Below, piece by piece: positions 23,227-35,070 of a DNA stretch of 64,000 nt. A program made the translations under genes and the position numbers. The notes below the pieces were generated by a model. That model worked only from the letters and a program-made list of their open reading frames with translations, did not search any database and was not told where the DNA came from. The stretch lies in assembly GCA_023159155.1 (NCBI GenBank), contig JAJNNX010000023.1, positions 62,001 to 126,000 on the forward strand. The letters run 5' to 3'. The first letter of the stretch is position 1. Every line of letters begins with the position of its first letter. Source of the DNA: Ustulina deusta (lineage: Eukaryota; Ascomycota; Sordariomycetes; Xylariales; Xylariaceae).

Positions 23227-26200
23227 ATGGACGACCCTTGGAATTGGGACATTGAGAGGGTGATTCAAGAACTTTGTTCTTCAAATCGCACTTGGATTCG
23301 CATTCCTTCCCCAGAGCTTCCTCCATCCGACCTACTCGAGGCTTGTCTACGCGAACAAGGAGCCGATGGCCATACGATTCTCACATACCCCGACGAGCCA
23401 GAGCTGTGCGATAGCCTTGGCATCAAAACTCTGAAGCAGAAGAGCACTTTCAGGCATGCCCGCAGCCAGCTTCGTCAACAAAGCCAGATGTATCAGTATT
23501 ACCTCGGCAATTATTCTGCTTCAGAAGCAAAACTGACCGCCAATGCTCAGAATATCGACCTATCGACTTGCGGGCCTTTCCCATCCGCACTAGCGCCTGC
23601 ACCCACAGCCACGGCCACAGTCATGGCCGTCGCCCCCCTAGATGTTGCAGGCCCTTCCACAGCCAGTCGAAAACCGCGACGAGTTGCCCCGAACCCCCTT
23701 TCAAGCGGAGTCAACATCGATAGGACACTCTCCAGTTCCTCAGCAATTGTATCTTTAGATGAGAGCGGACAAGGAGCTGATAACAGCACCATATGTCAGC
23801 CAACGAAGGCCTACCTTGGACCGGGTGTGGTGTCCCAATTCGACCTCATTCACGCTGAGCCTACCGAGGTGGAACTTGAATCACACGATGAAAATGAAAT
23901 CAATATTTCCTACGCAAAAATTCCCCCCTGGCAACGTTTGCAAGCGCATAAACACTTCAAGCGTCATCTCTTGAGGGCACAGCGACGTTCAGGACGTATT
24001 GCTAGAAACAGAGCTGATATAATTGCTAGGGCACACGATTCTGAAGACGATGATATTCTACCTCTTTATGGTGATTCGGATGATGACGCAGACCCGGAGA
24101 CATGGGAAGAGGTCCAGGATGAGCAGAGAGCAACGAGAATCTGCCATCGAAAACCCACAGGACTCACTAATGAGGCTGCCAACCATATCATAGATGAAGC
24201 TATTCTGAACTACATTGACGATTGGAAACAACGAAAGCTGCCTATACTATCTCGAAAAGCAAATATGCTCTGGAAACATGCCCGAAGACATGGTCAGCAG
24301 GGTGCAATCAATAAGATACACGATGAAATCCGGTTGTTGGAGGGGCGTCGTGCAAAACTACGCGAAGGAATCCTCAGCCAACAGTGGCGTAGCGTCTCTG
24401 AGCTCCAAGCTATTGTACAAGCGCTAGAACCCACCATTGTGGAGGAGCAAGCTGCGCGATGGAGGCTTGGTGTTCTAAGGTCTATCAAAGAGCCTGATGA
24501 ACTCCCAAAGATGCCCGAAAACACAAAGACGAAGCTTCGACCTGTCCAACCTACCAAGGATGAAGAGGATGGCGAGACATTAACCAGCGAGTCAGAGTGT
24601 GGCCAAGACGGCTCGGGCATCGAAGGACTAAATGGTCGGCTAAACGCTCATCATCGTGTGCAGTACCAGCAGCCGATCGTTATTCTGGATGATAAACCAG
24701 AAGTGCACGAGAAGGGGCTTGCCATGTCTGGGCATACTAGCTTCCAAGCGGAGAGTACCAGGTCGATTGGAAACCTAGCCGCTCATCAAGGGCTAGCGAC
24801 TGGCTTCAGTACTGGGGGAAAAGATAATGGCGCTCTCGTATCGAGCCCAAAATTTGAGCCGATTACTGATACCTGCCAGGATGATCATGGTTTGCACTCT
24901 ATCGAGCGAATGGACGAGGAAGATCACGGACAATGCCGCGTAAAACGCCGAAAGCTTACCCAAGAGATGGAGGAGATCGAGCCTCCTGATGGTAACGATA
25001 AACCGAACATCGAATTCGGCGGTCGACATGCAAATCGTCACATTACCGAGGACGAGTGGACAAGTGTGTGCAAGATGTTCCAATGCCCGACAACCATTAC
25101 GAGTCTTAAGCCTCGCGGCTTCGACATAGAGATCGCCCCGTACCAGCTGCACGCGATATGGTGGATGCTGACTCAACAGCCCGTGCGTGACATCCAGGGT
25201 GGCTGCCTGGGCGATGCGATGGGTCTCGGCAAGACCGTAGAGGTCTTGTCCACTTTCGCTACATTCGCCATGATCAAAGCCAATCACGAGGAAGTCGTCG
25301 AGTTTTGGGAACATGGAGTTGTAAGGGACGGCCGACGACATCTACCCCAAGAGCAGACAAAAGACCATGACCACTGTCCTAGCCAGTTGGAGTCGCCATA
25401 CCCGACGGAGTGCACGTGTGTCCAATCTGGAGACACCTACGAGATTGCAACGGGCATGCCTTCGCTGCCAACAATTTGCGTCGTACCACCTACGGCTATG
25501 CGTTTCTGGGCAGCCGAGTTTCGCAAGGTTTTAGATGCGACGCACCCGATAGCAGGACTCCTCAGGCTCTCTGTATGGCATAACGACTATAGCAAGGACC
25601 AACAATTGTACCATGGAAAGGATCGCGTGAAGTTGACGGCAGGGACCGCTGTCCGACAGTTCAATAGCAAGGGAGAGGAGCTGTGTCTCGTGGCCGGCCG
25701 GCCGGGATTAAGCAACTAGCTGCTGCTTTTCAGCCGGCACGGAGCTACCAATTTTTATGCTGCATACGATGGAATGAGCGGCCGACTTTCCGACAAAGAC
25801 GGGAACCATAAAACGGTCCATATGAACCTGCTGGGCGCAGCTTTTATATTTTTCGACGAAGCTCACCAATACAACGGCAAGCTGGACAGCCCCACCGGTC
25901 CCTTTCAGCTGCTGCGCGGCCTCCGAGACACAAGCCTACAGGAGCCAGTGGCTTTCACTATCTCTGCGTCTATTCCCTTGAGTGGCCCTGGGCTTCTCGC
26001 CAATATAGTCCAGCATATTCTAGCCAGCAGGGAGCTGCAATGGGAGGAGGTGGAGATTGGAGGTGTTACTGACGTGCAGTCGTTAATAGAGGCGCAAACA
26101 GACTTCGATTATCTTGTCCAAAACTTGAACAGCAAAGATGAGAAGATCAAAAAGAAGCTCTCAGGTCGCAAGGAAAAGATATACAAGATAGAAAAAGAAC

Positions 26201-27306
26201 TAGTGCCTCGCTTGTTAATGGCCCGTCGTCCTACGGATACTTTCAGAGGGAAGCCAATCGGAGAGGGCAGTCGGAAGATCACCGTAAATCATATCAAGTG
26301 CCCGATGGCGGACGGCCTCGCACGAGAAGCCTTCCGGCGCACAACGGCCGAGGTGCAAAGCTACGTGCAGCGCTTACTACAGGAGGCGAAGCAGGAATGG
26401 AAACAAGACGGTCAGACAGGTCCTGAGCCAACCCAACAAAGCGTCGAAGCCAGTCTATTTGGTAACAGTGTGGACAGTGCTGCCATGGCCAGAAGAATGA
26501 AGGATTCGGGGGTTGCGTGGCTGCGGCTTGCCCGCGCCGGAGTATACCCTTTCCTCGCCCATCTCCTAAAGACAGGTGATATTAAAGACAGCATGTTACG
26601 TTACGAACAAGCCAATGACCTTGGGGCAAGGGCGTGCAGGGCATACTTCACCGACGGCTGGGATGCGATGGTCAGCATCTTCGAGGAGTGTCCGCTATGG
26701 GACCACCGCAAAGAGCTTATCCAGCAATCGCCCAGATTCGATCGCCTTTGCCACTTCGTTGACGATATGCTATCCTATAGATCGCGAGTGCCGACTACTA
26801 ATAACCCGGGTCCTCGCGATGGAACAAACATCCGCCACATGATAGTGCTCACGCAGTCACCCTCGTCAGCATTTATTACCTATATGCTCCTTGCATGTGC
26901 TTATAAGGAGAATGTTAAAGTGGTCCTGTTTAATGCTGCGACAAAGAATGATGCGAAGGCTGGTGATAACGGGTACGGCCGGAATCAAATCCTAGATGAC
27001 CTCAATTCGCCGTGTGATCAGTCGTCCCCGAACAAGATTATCATCTCGACCTACCAAATTTGTGGAGTAGCATTAAACCTCCAGAGGGCGAATTACTGTA
27101 TTATGATGGAGCCGGCCGGGACGACTGAAATTGAAAGGCAAGCGGCGGCGAGGGTCAATCGGCGAGGACAGGAGTTGCAACCTGTAACAGTGATGCTCTA
27201 CGACGAGCATAACTTTCTAGAGTCGCTTCGCCTCTCGCGGAGGGCAAATCATGAGGCGATGATGTCGTGGAAAGAAAACGGAATACCCTGGGATAAATTC
27301 ATGTGA
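23227..27306 (+). CDS. large SNF2-type helicase-like ATPase, one in-frame stop
   Basis: SNF2/SWI2-like DNA-dependent ATPase, expected in the nucleus. About 1360 codons in one frame, interrupted only by TAG at 25717-25719. The start at 23227 (MDDPWNWDIERVIQELC) was preferred over ATG 23200 because related fungal proteins begin with this block. After an acidic, low-complexity middle come the Q-motif-like APYQLHAIWWML and Walker A (GDAMGLGKTVEV, about 25208-25245). The DEAH box (25855-25866) lies after the stop, as do the C-terminal motifs ISTYQICGVALNLQRAN and RQAAARVNRRGQ. The stop may be a RIP-type CAG-to-TAG change. Alternatively a 51-nt GT-AG segment (25683-25733) could be spliced out, removing it in frame, though the donor GTGTCT is weak. 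Without splicing or readthrough the protein loses its whole second half. Confidence 0.75.
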
Positions 27307-28104
27307 CAAGGAATATGGTTCGCGATTGTTTGATTTGCTCCATGCTGTTGGCTGTACAACGCTGTTCAAATGTGTATAAAGAGACCAACTTTCTATAGAA
27401 GTCCGACATGTGGCATATCCCGAGTCAATCAACGACCATAGTAACTGCTTCATGAACCCAAGTCCATGTGGCCTAAAGAGCGCGTGGCGAGCTGTGAACC
27501 TGTGAGACGGATAGTAGTATTTCTAGTGGGCAATCCAGACTTCCTAGCTGTCGGCAGTCTCACGGAGGTGTGGAGTTGTGATTAATCAAGGGAAGTGGAC
27601 TAGCGCACTCTCCAGAAGCGATCACCAGAAGTGTATTCAGTATACAGATCACCACCCGTGTACCACCTTGCCTAGTGCCCAGAATAGCGCAACGACAAAG
27701 GCGGTAGAGGCGTTCTCCGCTGTCTCACAGTGCCCTTTCGTGTGTTATTACTGCTCCGACCTAGAAGGATCCACAACCACCCCCTTTGCCAGATGACTGT
27801 CCCAGTCACCCATACAACCTATTATCCAATTTAGCCATTTGTGAGGCTATCATGAACCTAGTTGCTCTTATTATATCCCTCAATCGCTGGGGGTCTCTCT
27901 GTCATGGGAGGATGTCTCAGAGTAAAGGCTGGTGTGAGAGATAAAGGGTCAATTGATAAGCTATCTATGTCATGTCTAGCCAGATGAGGTCTGTGCTTAG
28001 GGTCCACCCAATGCACCAGCAAATTTGTATGAGAACAAGGCACCAACACACGCGGGAATACAGACATGCACAATCAATCAATTGAATAAATCTACAGACT
28101 CGCT
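27307..28104. other. gene-free stretch
   Basis: 3' flank of the SNF2 gene and possible untranslated part of the LINE relic that follows. No gene seen. Confidence 0.4.
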
Positions 28105-28797
28105 TATTTCTGACACCTACGCCTCCCGACCCGCCATCGTCAAAGAGCTGGGTCTCGCCCTCTCAGACGTGCCCGATAATCACAATACGGCTACAGGCTA
28201 CGCTATTAAGTTTAAGAACAAAGAAATAAGGCAAAAACTGCTAGATCACAGCAGGGAAGTGGGCAGGGTATGCTCTGCTGACGCTATTGAGACACCCGAA
28301 AAATGGTACAACTATGTAGTGTAGTACCGAACTGCTCGACCTGGCTAACTACGCTAGATGGGGAAAAGCAACGCATTGAGACTACCATCCACGAGCAGGT
28401 AAAGGCTCAAACAGGTCTGGAGCCAGTATCGATCCGACCATCAAAACAAGGGTTAGGACCGGTAGAAGGCACCCGGCTAGTGTCATTCAGGTCTACGGTC
28501 AGACCTTTTAGGCTACACGGGACAAGCTCGCTGTTCAGGACTAGTGGAATAGAAGCCGCAGACCAAGCAGCACAGCGTCAACAGCTAAACGGATATGACA
28601 CCATGCTGCGAGTTTCAGAAAGCTTAAGGTCTCGCAATCTCAGCCGCCGCAAGGAGGCAACTTTCGCATTTTGTACAAATGAAGGCGTTGTCGCATCCTC
28701 AGAGAACGCTACAATCCATTCGTATGCGAAGACCTTATCCGAAGAGCCGTTTACAGAGGTAAGCATGCAGCTTGGGCGCGAAATAGGGTTTGGGTGA
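28105..28797 (+). mobile_element. Tad-like LINE ORF1 (gag) relic
   Basis: Two overlapping frames together read as part of the first open reading frame of a Tad1-type non-LTR retrotransposon. The first contains ATGYAIKFKNKEIRQKLLD and ends TPEKWYNYVV. The second, one base over from about 28320, continues with a segment containing VKAQTGLEPVSIRPSKQG and VRPFRLHGTS. In intact elements these are continuous and are followed by CCHC knuckles and then ORF2, which are absent here. A frameshift and truncation show that it is dead. Confidence 0.65.
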
Positions 28798-29235
28798 ACA
28801 TTTTCAATTGACCTTTTTGTTTAAGGATGGACTCTTATTATAGTTACAACATCATGCCATCGTTTATATTTGACAGCCTGTTCTACGAACTAGTATTCCA
28901 TCCAGTAATGGCCCCGTGCCCTGTGGCGGCCTAGTCACTAAACACGATTCGTCAGGGGAGCAATATTGCATAGTTATCCAAGAACAGAGGGGCATTACCT
29001 ATTTAGGTAAGTAATCGTCGTGTACTAACCCGTTTTGGGTATACCTCCCCTATCTTTAGCATTGATCCTGAACTGGTAGGAGAACTGCCGAGTTGGTTGC
29101 CATGGAGATTTCGGCTGATAGAAATAGCAATCCGCTAAGCTATTCACGCCATTATTTCTGTTTTACCATGTAGAATTAAGACAGCATTATCTCCTGAGCC
29201 TTTGTTGTGGATGCGCGTTTTCTCCAACGGTTATC
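28798..29235. other. gene-free stretch
   Basis: AT-rich spacer between the LINE relic and the HNH gene. Nothing recognised. Confidence 0.4.
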
Positions 29236-30018
29236 ATGGTCATTGCTCGACCTAGGATGACCGAAATTGGCCAACAGAAACAATCGCATGTAATCGAGTT
29301 CCTCCACCCTGCCTATCCCGACGGCGCCAACATTCTTCTAAGGCTTTACGCAGTTGACGATGACGGCGTCGACTTCGACTTCGCGCATATTGCTTGCAGC
29401 ATCATCGCCAACAACACCTTCACAAGTGGATGGCTAGCGCGACGTCGAGTGTGTGGCGAAAACCACGAATACAAAGCCGTCACGCGCGGTTTACTGAAAG
29501 ACAAGTCGTATTACTTCTGTATTGGGGAAGACGCGACCTGCACATACCCTATTGTCACTCGAATCGATGAATGGGAATTCCCACACCAGATCTGGGATAG
29601 AGCTGGTGCCCGCGGTGACGACAGGAGGCCTATTGCGACATGGACTTGGTTTCAAACGAGAGTACAAGAAGGGGAGAATGTGGAACCATTCCCGGTCGCT
29701 ACGTCAGATCCTAAAATGATCGTCAGGGCGCGTGATAGGAACTGCCGCGTTACAGGATATTCAGAGGCAACCGAGGTGGCGCATTTAGGACCAAGTGCTT
29801 GCTCATCCTGGTTTGACCGAAATGGCATGTCGAGATACTGCAGCAATCCAATACCGCTTGGCACCCGCTTTACTATCGACGACGACAAGAACGGAATACT
29901 TCTCCGCCGCGATCTGCCGCGCCTGTCGGGTCGACCTAGTTACAATTCGTTCCGCATTCCCTGTATCCTGGGGAGGAGGCCCCTCGGCTGTTTTCGCTTG
30001 GGGCTTCTAGGGAGCTGA
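29236..30018 (+). pseudogene. HNH-endonuclease-domain protein with damaged 3' end
   Basis: A fungal protein with a C-terminal HNH nuclease-like domain. The N-terminal half (HVIEFLHPAYPDGANILLRLY and so on) is a fungus-specific region. The HNH core reads RDRNCRVTGYSEATEVAHL, then CSNPIPLGTRFTIDDDKNGILLRRDL. Where related proteins have DLHRLFD, this copy has DLPRLSG, so the last conserved His is replaced by Pro. Directly after, the frame drifts into unrelated sequence, and the family-like GGGPSAVFAW appears in another frame (to 30010), so there is a frameshift near 29930. The product would be 260 residues, lacking the end of the domain and the tail. ATG 29236 is the first of the frame; a second candidate is ATG 29257. 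Confidence 0.7.
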
Positions 30019-30503
30019 AGAAGCCAGTGCGCCGGTAACGGTATTAGCAAGGAGTTCTATGCGAAAAGGCAGTTAGTAAGAGACTAGCCGGGTTGAGGAA
30101 TACGGTGCGCGCAAAATGAGGGAAATGCGCACCTAAACCGCCCATGGGAGCTTCTGGCATGAGGAAGTTTGGGTATTGTTAGATATTACGTATGGGCAAT
30201 AGTGGCAAAGTGAGCTGTTAGGACACCCATAGAAAGATTACCTTATTAGCTAAGCGTGTCAGGCTTGGTTATGTGGCCGAGACCTCGGTCCGAATGTTGT
30301 CGACCAGATTCCGCTTCAGGAGCCGAATGAATCGCTTAAGAAGTTTTTCTTTTGTTTACGCCCCGATATGCCAGCACATTGTCGGCAGATATATAGACGA
30401 GGCTGAGCCTTAGCTTTAAATATCCTTGTATTATATCTACAAGATGTACGTTCCGCTCCGGAGGGCGTCACATCAAATAGGCGCAGCCGATTATCTTAGG
30501 TCT
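30019..30503. other. gene-free stretch
   Basis: Flank between the convergent HNH and HET genes. Degraded remains of the HNH 3' end may extend into the first hundred bases. Nothing else seen. Confidence 0.4.
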
Positions 30504-32317
30504 TTAGGCTAATACTACTTTCTCGATAGCAGGAGGACTGTTAGGATCCTTCGTTATTTCCCCGAACATGAAACCGTCAAGAAGGACTTCGCCGCGCACC
30601 TCCCGATTATGTTCATTTTTAGCCATTGGTGAGAGCAACACTGGGACACTGCATCCGCTGACAATCCAGATCTCGTCCCCCACACTGCACTTTTCTCTAG
30701 CAAGACCTATATAGCCTCTTTTTGTAATAAAAGGTTGCCAAGATAGAAGGCGTTTCATCCTCACAAATCCTTTTAGACCATCTCTTTGGGATGCTTGGTA
30801 TTTCAAACCCCGCTCCTCCAGTTGGTTCCCTAAAATTGAACCCTGGCACCAACGGTAGAACATCTCCGGCAGCTCATCTGACGAGGGAACCGGGGATAGA
30901 TAAACCCCAAGAAGGCTTATGGTGCGGGAAAATGCTCTAGCCCGACTCAACTCGTCGGTATAAGGTGTTTCCCCTACTGGCCTTGTCATGTAGAAGTCGA
31001 AATATTGTTGAAAAATTCTCGAGTTGGGGTCTGAGAATTCAGCGCGTCGCTCTAATTGAACAAAATCGCCAAGAACCTGAATGCGGTCGAGCATGACACC
31101 TGAGACAACCAGTTCATTCGCATTGAATGAATAGTCTAAAGAGAGCGTGCCTGACGCATCAAAGTATTTCTCATCGTAGGATAATTGCGAAAGGCCTAGA
31201 CAGCGGCGCAGGCTCTTAGAGTCCCAGTTAGGCACCCATGATGGCGCTGAGAAGTGTCGATATTGCTGACGGCCCAATTTGTCCCTGCAACCGGTGTCCC
31301 GCTGGATAGGGGTGCAGAGACCAAGGAATTCTAGGTCTTGGTGTAGTTTTGCATGCGTCACGACGAACGTCTTATACGCTTCTTCTGGCTCAAGGTTGTA
31401 ACGAATGGGATTGCCGGTGGCCTCTTCCAAGCTACAAAAGCCGAGGAGTGCGTAGATCTTGTCGCAAGGCAAAGCTGATTGCGTTAAACGCAAGTTTTCA
31501 AGCAGCCATAACAATTTGAATTGGCGTTGGTTTTTGAGAGACTTGTTGATTTCTCTTAGGGCAAGTAGTGGCCTAAATATGCCAATGGTAGCATATTTAG
31601 AGGTCTTCAGTTCTTTTGGTCTTGCCATCAACGCACGGCTTACTATATCGATCCCCAAGAATAGATCTTCCATAGTCAGTACATCTGCGCCGCACAAGAA
31701 TATTGCGTGCCGTGGAACTGTGGCCTCTTGGATGACCCATCTTCTATGGAACCACTGGCAGTCTAAAGACGTTTGATGGAGTCAAAGCCCATAGGTTCGA
31801 AGGGAAGCCAGTCATGTTCATCCTGTTGTCCTGGCATCCGGGTTACCACACGACGGAGGTAGTGAAAAGCATATCGGAGATAGCTGTCATACTCGTTGAT
31901 CCATATTATGACTGCGGCAGCCTGGGAATAGATACGTCGCATGAGGGGAATCTGAGATGCTTTCTCGCCTACGTCTGTCTGATTAATGCAGGCCATGTCA
32001 ATCCACATGGGAAGCCTAGAGCGATTATTCCATATTTCTGGGAGAGTATCGACCGTATGGCAAAGCAGACCGATAAGTAAGGACTCAAGATGTCTTGAGA
32101 TTTGGATGTCTTTATTACCGCATCCTGACTCAATGTGCATAAGATTTGTCGCTTTCTCATCGCCCCACACATGGGAAACTGAAATGTATGGTGGCGTGTC
32201 CTCGAGAGAGAACCGTCTTATTCGGGCGGCAAGTGCTCCTGAAGCGGTCGCCGGAAGCAAGTCCAAAAGTCGGATCTCTTTCGTAGGAGCGCTCAGACAG
32301 TAGTGATTCGAATCCAT
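30504..32317 (-). pseudogene. HET-domain (heterokaryon incompatibility) protein, one-base frameshift
   Basis: HET proteins trigger cell death when unlike fungal hyphae fuse. From ATG 32317 the frame reads the HET domain: YISVSHVWGD, LPMWIDMACINQTD and RRIYSQAAAVIIWI. It ends at TAG 31763-31765 just after SIKRL. One base over, TTAGAC opens CQWFHRRWVIQEA, the next conserved HET block, and this frame runs on through PCDKIYALLGF to the stop at 30504. Exactly one missing T or C in the run CTTTAGAC would join the two, so a single-base deletion (or an assembly error) breaks an otherwise complete gene of about 600 codons without introns. The C-terminal region, with SWQPFITKRGYIGLA and VGDEIWIVSGC, is the usual HET tail. 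Confidence 0.82.
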
Positions 32318-33061
32318 AGGTCCTGCTAGATCCTTACAGAGCTCGTTTGGATAGACTTGTGTAGAGTTAGATAGATGCTAATACCCCGCTCCATTCATCA
32401 TCTTCCCATGCTTTGTCAGCTCCCTTCAGACCAACTGGGGCGCAATCCAGGGATGTACAATATGAGAGCTTGGCTGCCATTTCGGTCGATCCCGTGCCCC
32501 CACTTACCAAGGAGTGAGGCATATTAGTAACCCCCATCCGTGGTCCTCCAGACAGTACCCCTTAGCGCTTTTACTGGAAGCGTGGGCGGCGACTTCGAGA
32601 GGAGAGGGTCGAAGCACCGGGTAGATAAAATGAGATAGAAAGGCAGAATCTCCTTTTATTATTAAGGGTTACAAGTCGTGATTACACCCATTTGTGTCAG
32701 CGATAGACGAGAGTTAATCATTACTCAGACTGCGTTAGGTACTATCATGGACTGTAATTTTGGCAGGCTCGGCGGCCTCAATGTTGTAAGCTATCCAGCC
32801 AGCCCTGCGATTATAAGAACAAGATCGTACCCTCAGAGACAGGATACACCTCAAACACAGCGCTTGTGAGGAGGCTTCGCTACCATGTTTTGTAGACCAC
32901 GTCTACGATTTTGTGCTGTTCCGAAAATATTTGGAGACTTCGACCTCCTCATCCTGATTATCATTCGATACGCTTTGCGTAGTATTGTATATGCTACCCC
33001 TCGACGGCCCGACTGTTTCTGCTGCCTGTGGTGATTAGTATAGCGTGTCGCCTCACACACG
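32318..33061. other. gene-free stretch
   Basis: Upstream flank of the HET gene (minus strand) and spacer. A Pro/Ser-poor plus-strand frame at 32678-32869 is not recognised. Confidence 0.4.
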
Positions 33062-33209
33062 CCGTATGCCACCTCTCAGTCTCGTAAGCACATTCCCAAG
33101 TTTCCCTTGCCTTCCGCATCATCGAACCTTTGTATCACATGCTGACCAACGCTAGTTCCCGCGCACCCAAGTTCTTGCCGTGCTGCTTGTCATCTCAGGA
33201 GTTTAAACC
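33062..33209 (+). repeat. promoter-like segment shared with the 53 kb SNF2 gene
   Basis: About 150 bases align with 52979-53118, directly upstream of the second SNF2 gene. Shared blocks include agcacattcccaagtttYcc, tttgt(a/g)tcaca, gctgacc, acgctagt, tgctgcttg and taaaccMtggatacatcac. Both end at a gene start. Similarity is lost after the start codon, so two unrelated coding families carry the same upstream region. Confidence 0.6.
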
Positions 33210-34055
33210 ATGGATACATCACCTTTCAACAGCATCTTATCGATTATGGTATTTACCCAAACAAATACGAGGATCCTGACGGGCAAGCATTGCCTCCACC
33301 AGAAAACTTGGAAGAGATGGTGCAAGCAATGACAAAGCCGCGGCCTTCTTATCCCCTTCGCGCTTCACCCAAGAGGGCTTTGAAAGATTCGAACGAGCAG
33401 ATGCACATGCTTCCAAAGAGTCGCAAGTCGTGATACCTATCATCGAAGGAGAGGTGAGGGACAGCAAGTCCGTTGCCGGGCAAGTTCCATTTACAAATCT
33501 TGAGAACCTGACAGATGGCTCACTTGTGCCTAGTAATCCCGATCGATATTACAGCGCTCGTCCTAAACAACTCGATCAACAAGTTCGGGTACAGCTAGGT
33601 AGCTATATCGTGCCGTCGACACAGCATGATCTCCCTATCGCGCCCAACTTTTTCCTTACTGCCAAAGGCCCGGATGGACCCCCAGCAGTAGCCGAACGCC
33701 AAGCGTGCCACGACGGCGCGCTGGGAGCAAGGGGCATAAACAGTCTTCAAACGTATGGTAACCCGGAATTGGACTCCGACAATAAGGCATATATGTTAAC
33801 ATCAATGTACTAAAGGGGTACTCTAAAAATATATGCAGTTACCTACTATTACAGGCTAGCCTAGAGATGCCTTGCGAATACGTAATAACGCAGATTAAGG
33901 CCTATGCCTTGACTAGTGATGTCGATACTTTCAGGACTGGAGTGAGTGCGTATCGAAACGCAAGAGACTGGGCGAAGCAAAAAAGAAACAAGGCAATCAA
34001 AAGAGCAAACGAAACAGCGGCACGAAATAAATATAACACGTCGCCGTCAAAGTAG
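33210..34055 (+). pseudogene. broken member of a common fungal orphan family (nuclease-like core)
   Basis: ATG 33210 opens a short frame. One base over, the sequence reads QHLIDYGIYPNKYEDPDGQ and PPPENLEEMVQAMTKPRPS; another shift near 33345 leads to RFTQEGFERFERADAHASKE, IPIIEGEV, LPIAPNFFLTAKGPDGPPAV and the GALGARGINSLQTYG block, ending at TAA 33811-33813. A further frame to 34055 carries the family tail YALTSDVDTFRTGVSAYRNARDWAK. I know this family as abundant and uncharacterised in filamentous fungi. Its conserved PNFFLxAKGP segment, usually FFLEAK, resembles the E-x-K strand of PD-(D/E)XK nucleases, which is inference. Here the Glu position is Thr. At least three lesions make it a pseudogene. 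Confidence 0.7.
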
Positions 34056-34314
34056 ATAAATATGTAGATATAGATATAGATATGCCCCTAGCTAAGCATG
34101 CTCGAGGGCTCTGTACCTAGGTAGGTAACAATCTGCCAGCACGAAGTCAGAATAACAAGGAATCTCTTCTAACGACGAAATTGACGCAGCGGGGGAGAGA
34201 GGTACGAGGTATTTTACCTACCCTACCTACTCCCTAAGGTAGAGTGTAGGGGGTGGAGACAGAGGTTGTCTAGGCGAATGTGCGGGGCAGCTACTACTGT
34301 TACCTACCTATAGG

Positions 34315-34360
34315 CACCCTGGCGCGGCACGGACCGCGATTAGACTAACGCGGGGCAGGT
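34315..34360 (+). repeat. GC-rich promoter-like repeat, copy 1 of 4
   Basis: Core gcgcggcacggaccgcgatt followed by agactaacgcggggcag. Related copies lie at 38035-38075 (plus), 48835-48880 (minus) and 52490-52545 (minus). Here it stands about 200 bases upstream of the small gene relic at 34560, as it also does for the minus-strand copy at 48.8 kb, so it is probably the promoter region of that repeated gene. Confidence 0.6.
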
Positions 34361-34559
34361 TCAGCGTTCTGCCTCCCACTACCCCTCCCCCTTATATCCC
34401 CCCACCAGCCAACCCTTCTGTGCTGCAACACCATCTTGCATTGGATTCCACCTACCTCCCTCACTTGTATCCGCATTCTCATCTGCATCTGCACCTCCTC
34501 AACAACATTCACGCGCCCTTGTTGTCTCGTACCTGAATAATTCTCTGTGACGAATCAAC

Positions 34560-34985
34560 ATGGCGTCTGAGAAGATCACCGCAAAAGACATGATGGCTGT
34601 CGCCAAAGTCTAGGAATGCTTTGAGACGAAGCCAGCTGTACGTTCCTCACTGTCTCTTCAAGTCCCGTCGGCATAGCTAATACCAATGATTTCTAGGTCA
34701 ACTGGGAGAAGCTTGCTGCCAAAGCTGGCTTCCAAGATGGTGCCACGGCCAAAGCCCACTACGAGCCACTTCTCAGTCGCGATGACACCGGCGATGCGTC
34801 CAGGAAGCAACAGAGCCCGCACAACAGTAACCCGAGACTCTGGAGACGGAGGACGGAAATAAGCAGTACGCCCGCAAGAGCTTCGTGTCCCACTGCCCGT
34901 ACGACCTGGAGGATGGGGAGGTTTGACAGGCTAGCTCGGTATGGAAGACTAGGTTACGAGATGCGTCAAAGGGAAGGGGAAACAA
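34560..34985 (+). pseudogene. relic of a small SANT/Myb-like fungal protein
   Basis: ATG 34560 reads MASEKITAKDMMAVAKV, then TAG at 34611-34613 where related proteins have Trp (TGG), then ECFETKPA. A 59-nt intron (34638-34696, GTACGT...CTAG) joins in phase to VNWEKLAAKAGFQDGATAKAHY. This short helical repeat unit is common in fungal proteins of the Myb/SANT-like type that may bind DNA or chromatin. After about residue 60 the reading is no longer recognisable, and no clear 3' end is seen. The TGG-to-TAG change fits RIP. A second damaged copy lies at 48646-48880 on the minus strand. Confidence 0.55.
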
Positions 34986-35070
34986 ACCTTAGGACGTATG
35001 CCGAAGATGAGCGTGCATATTCTGCTTCTCGTATGGCAGATAAACTGTAACAACAGTAGCAGCGCCATGG

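Noticed and set aside
24793..25341. 182-residue minus-strand frame
   Set aside because: It is a shadow of the SNF2 coding strand around Walker A and has no domain of its own.
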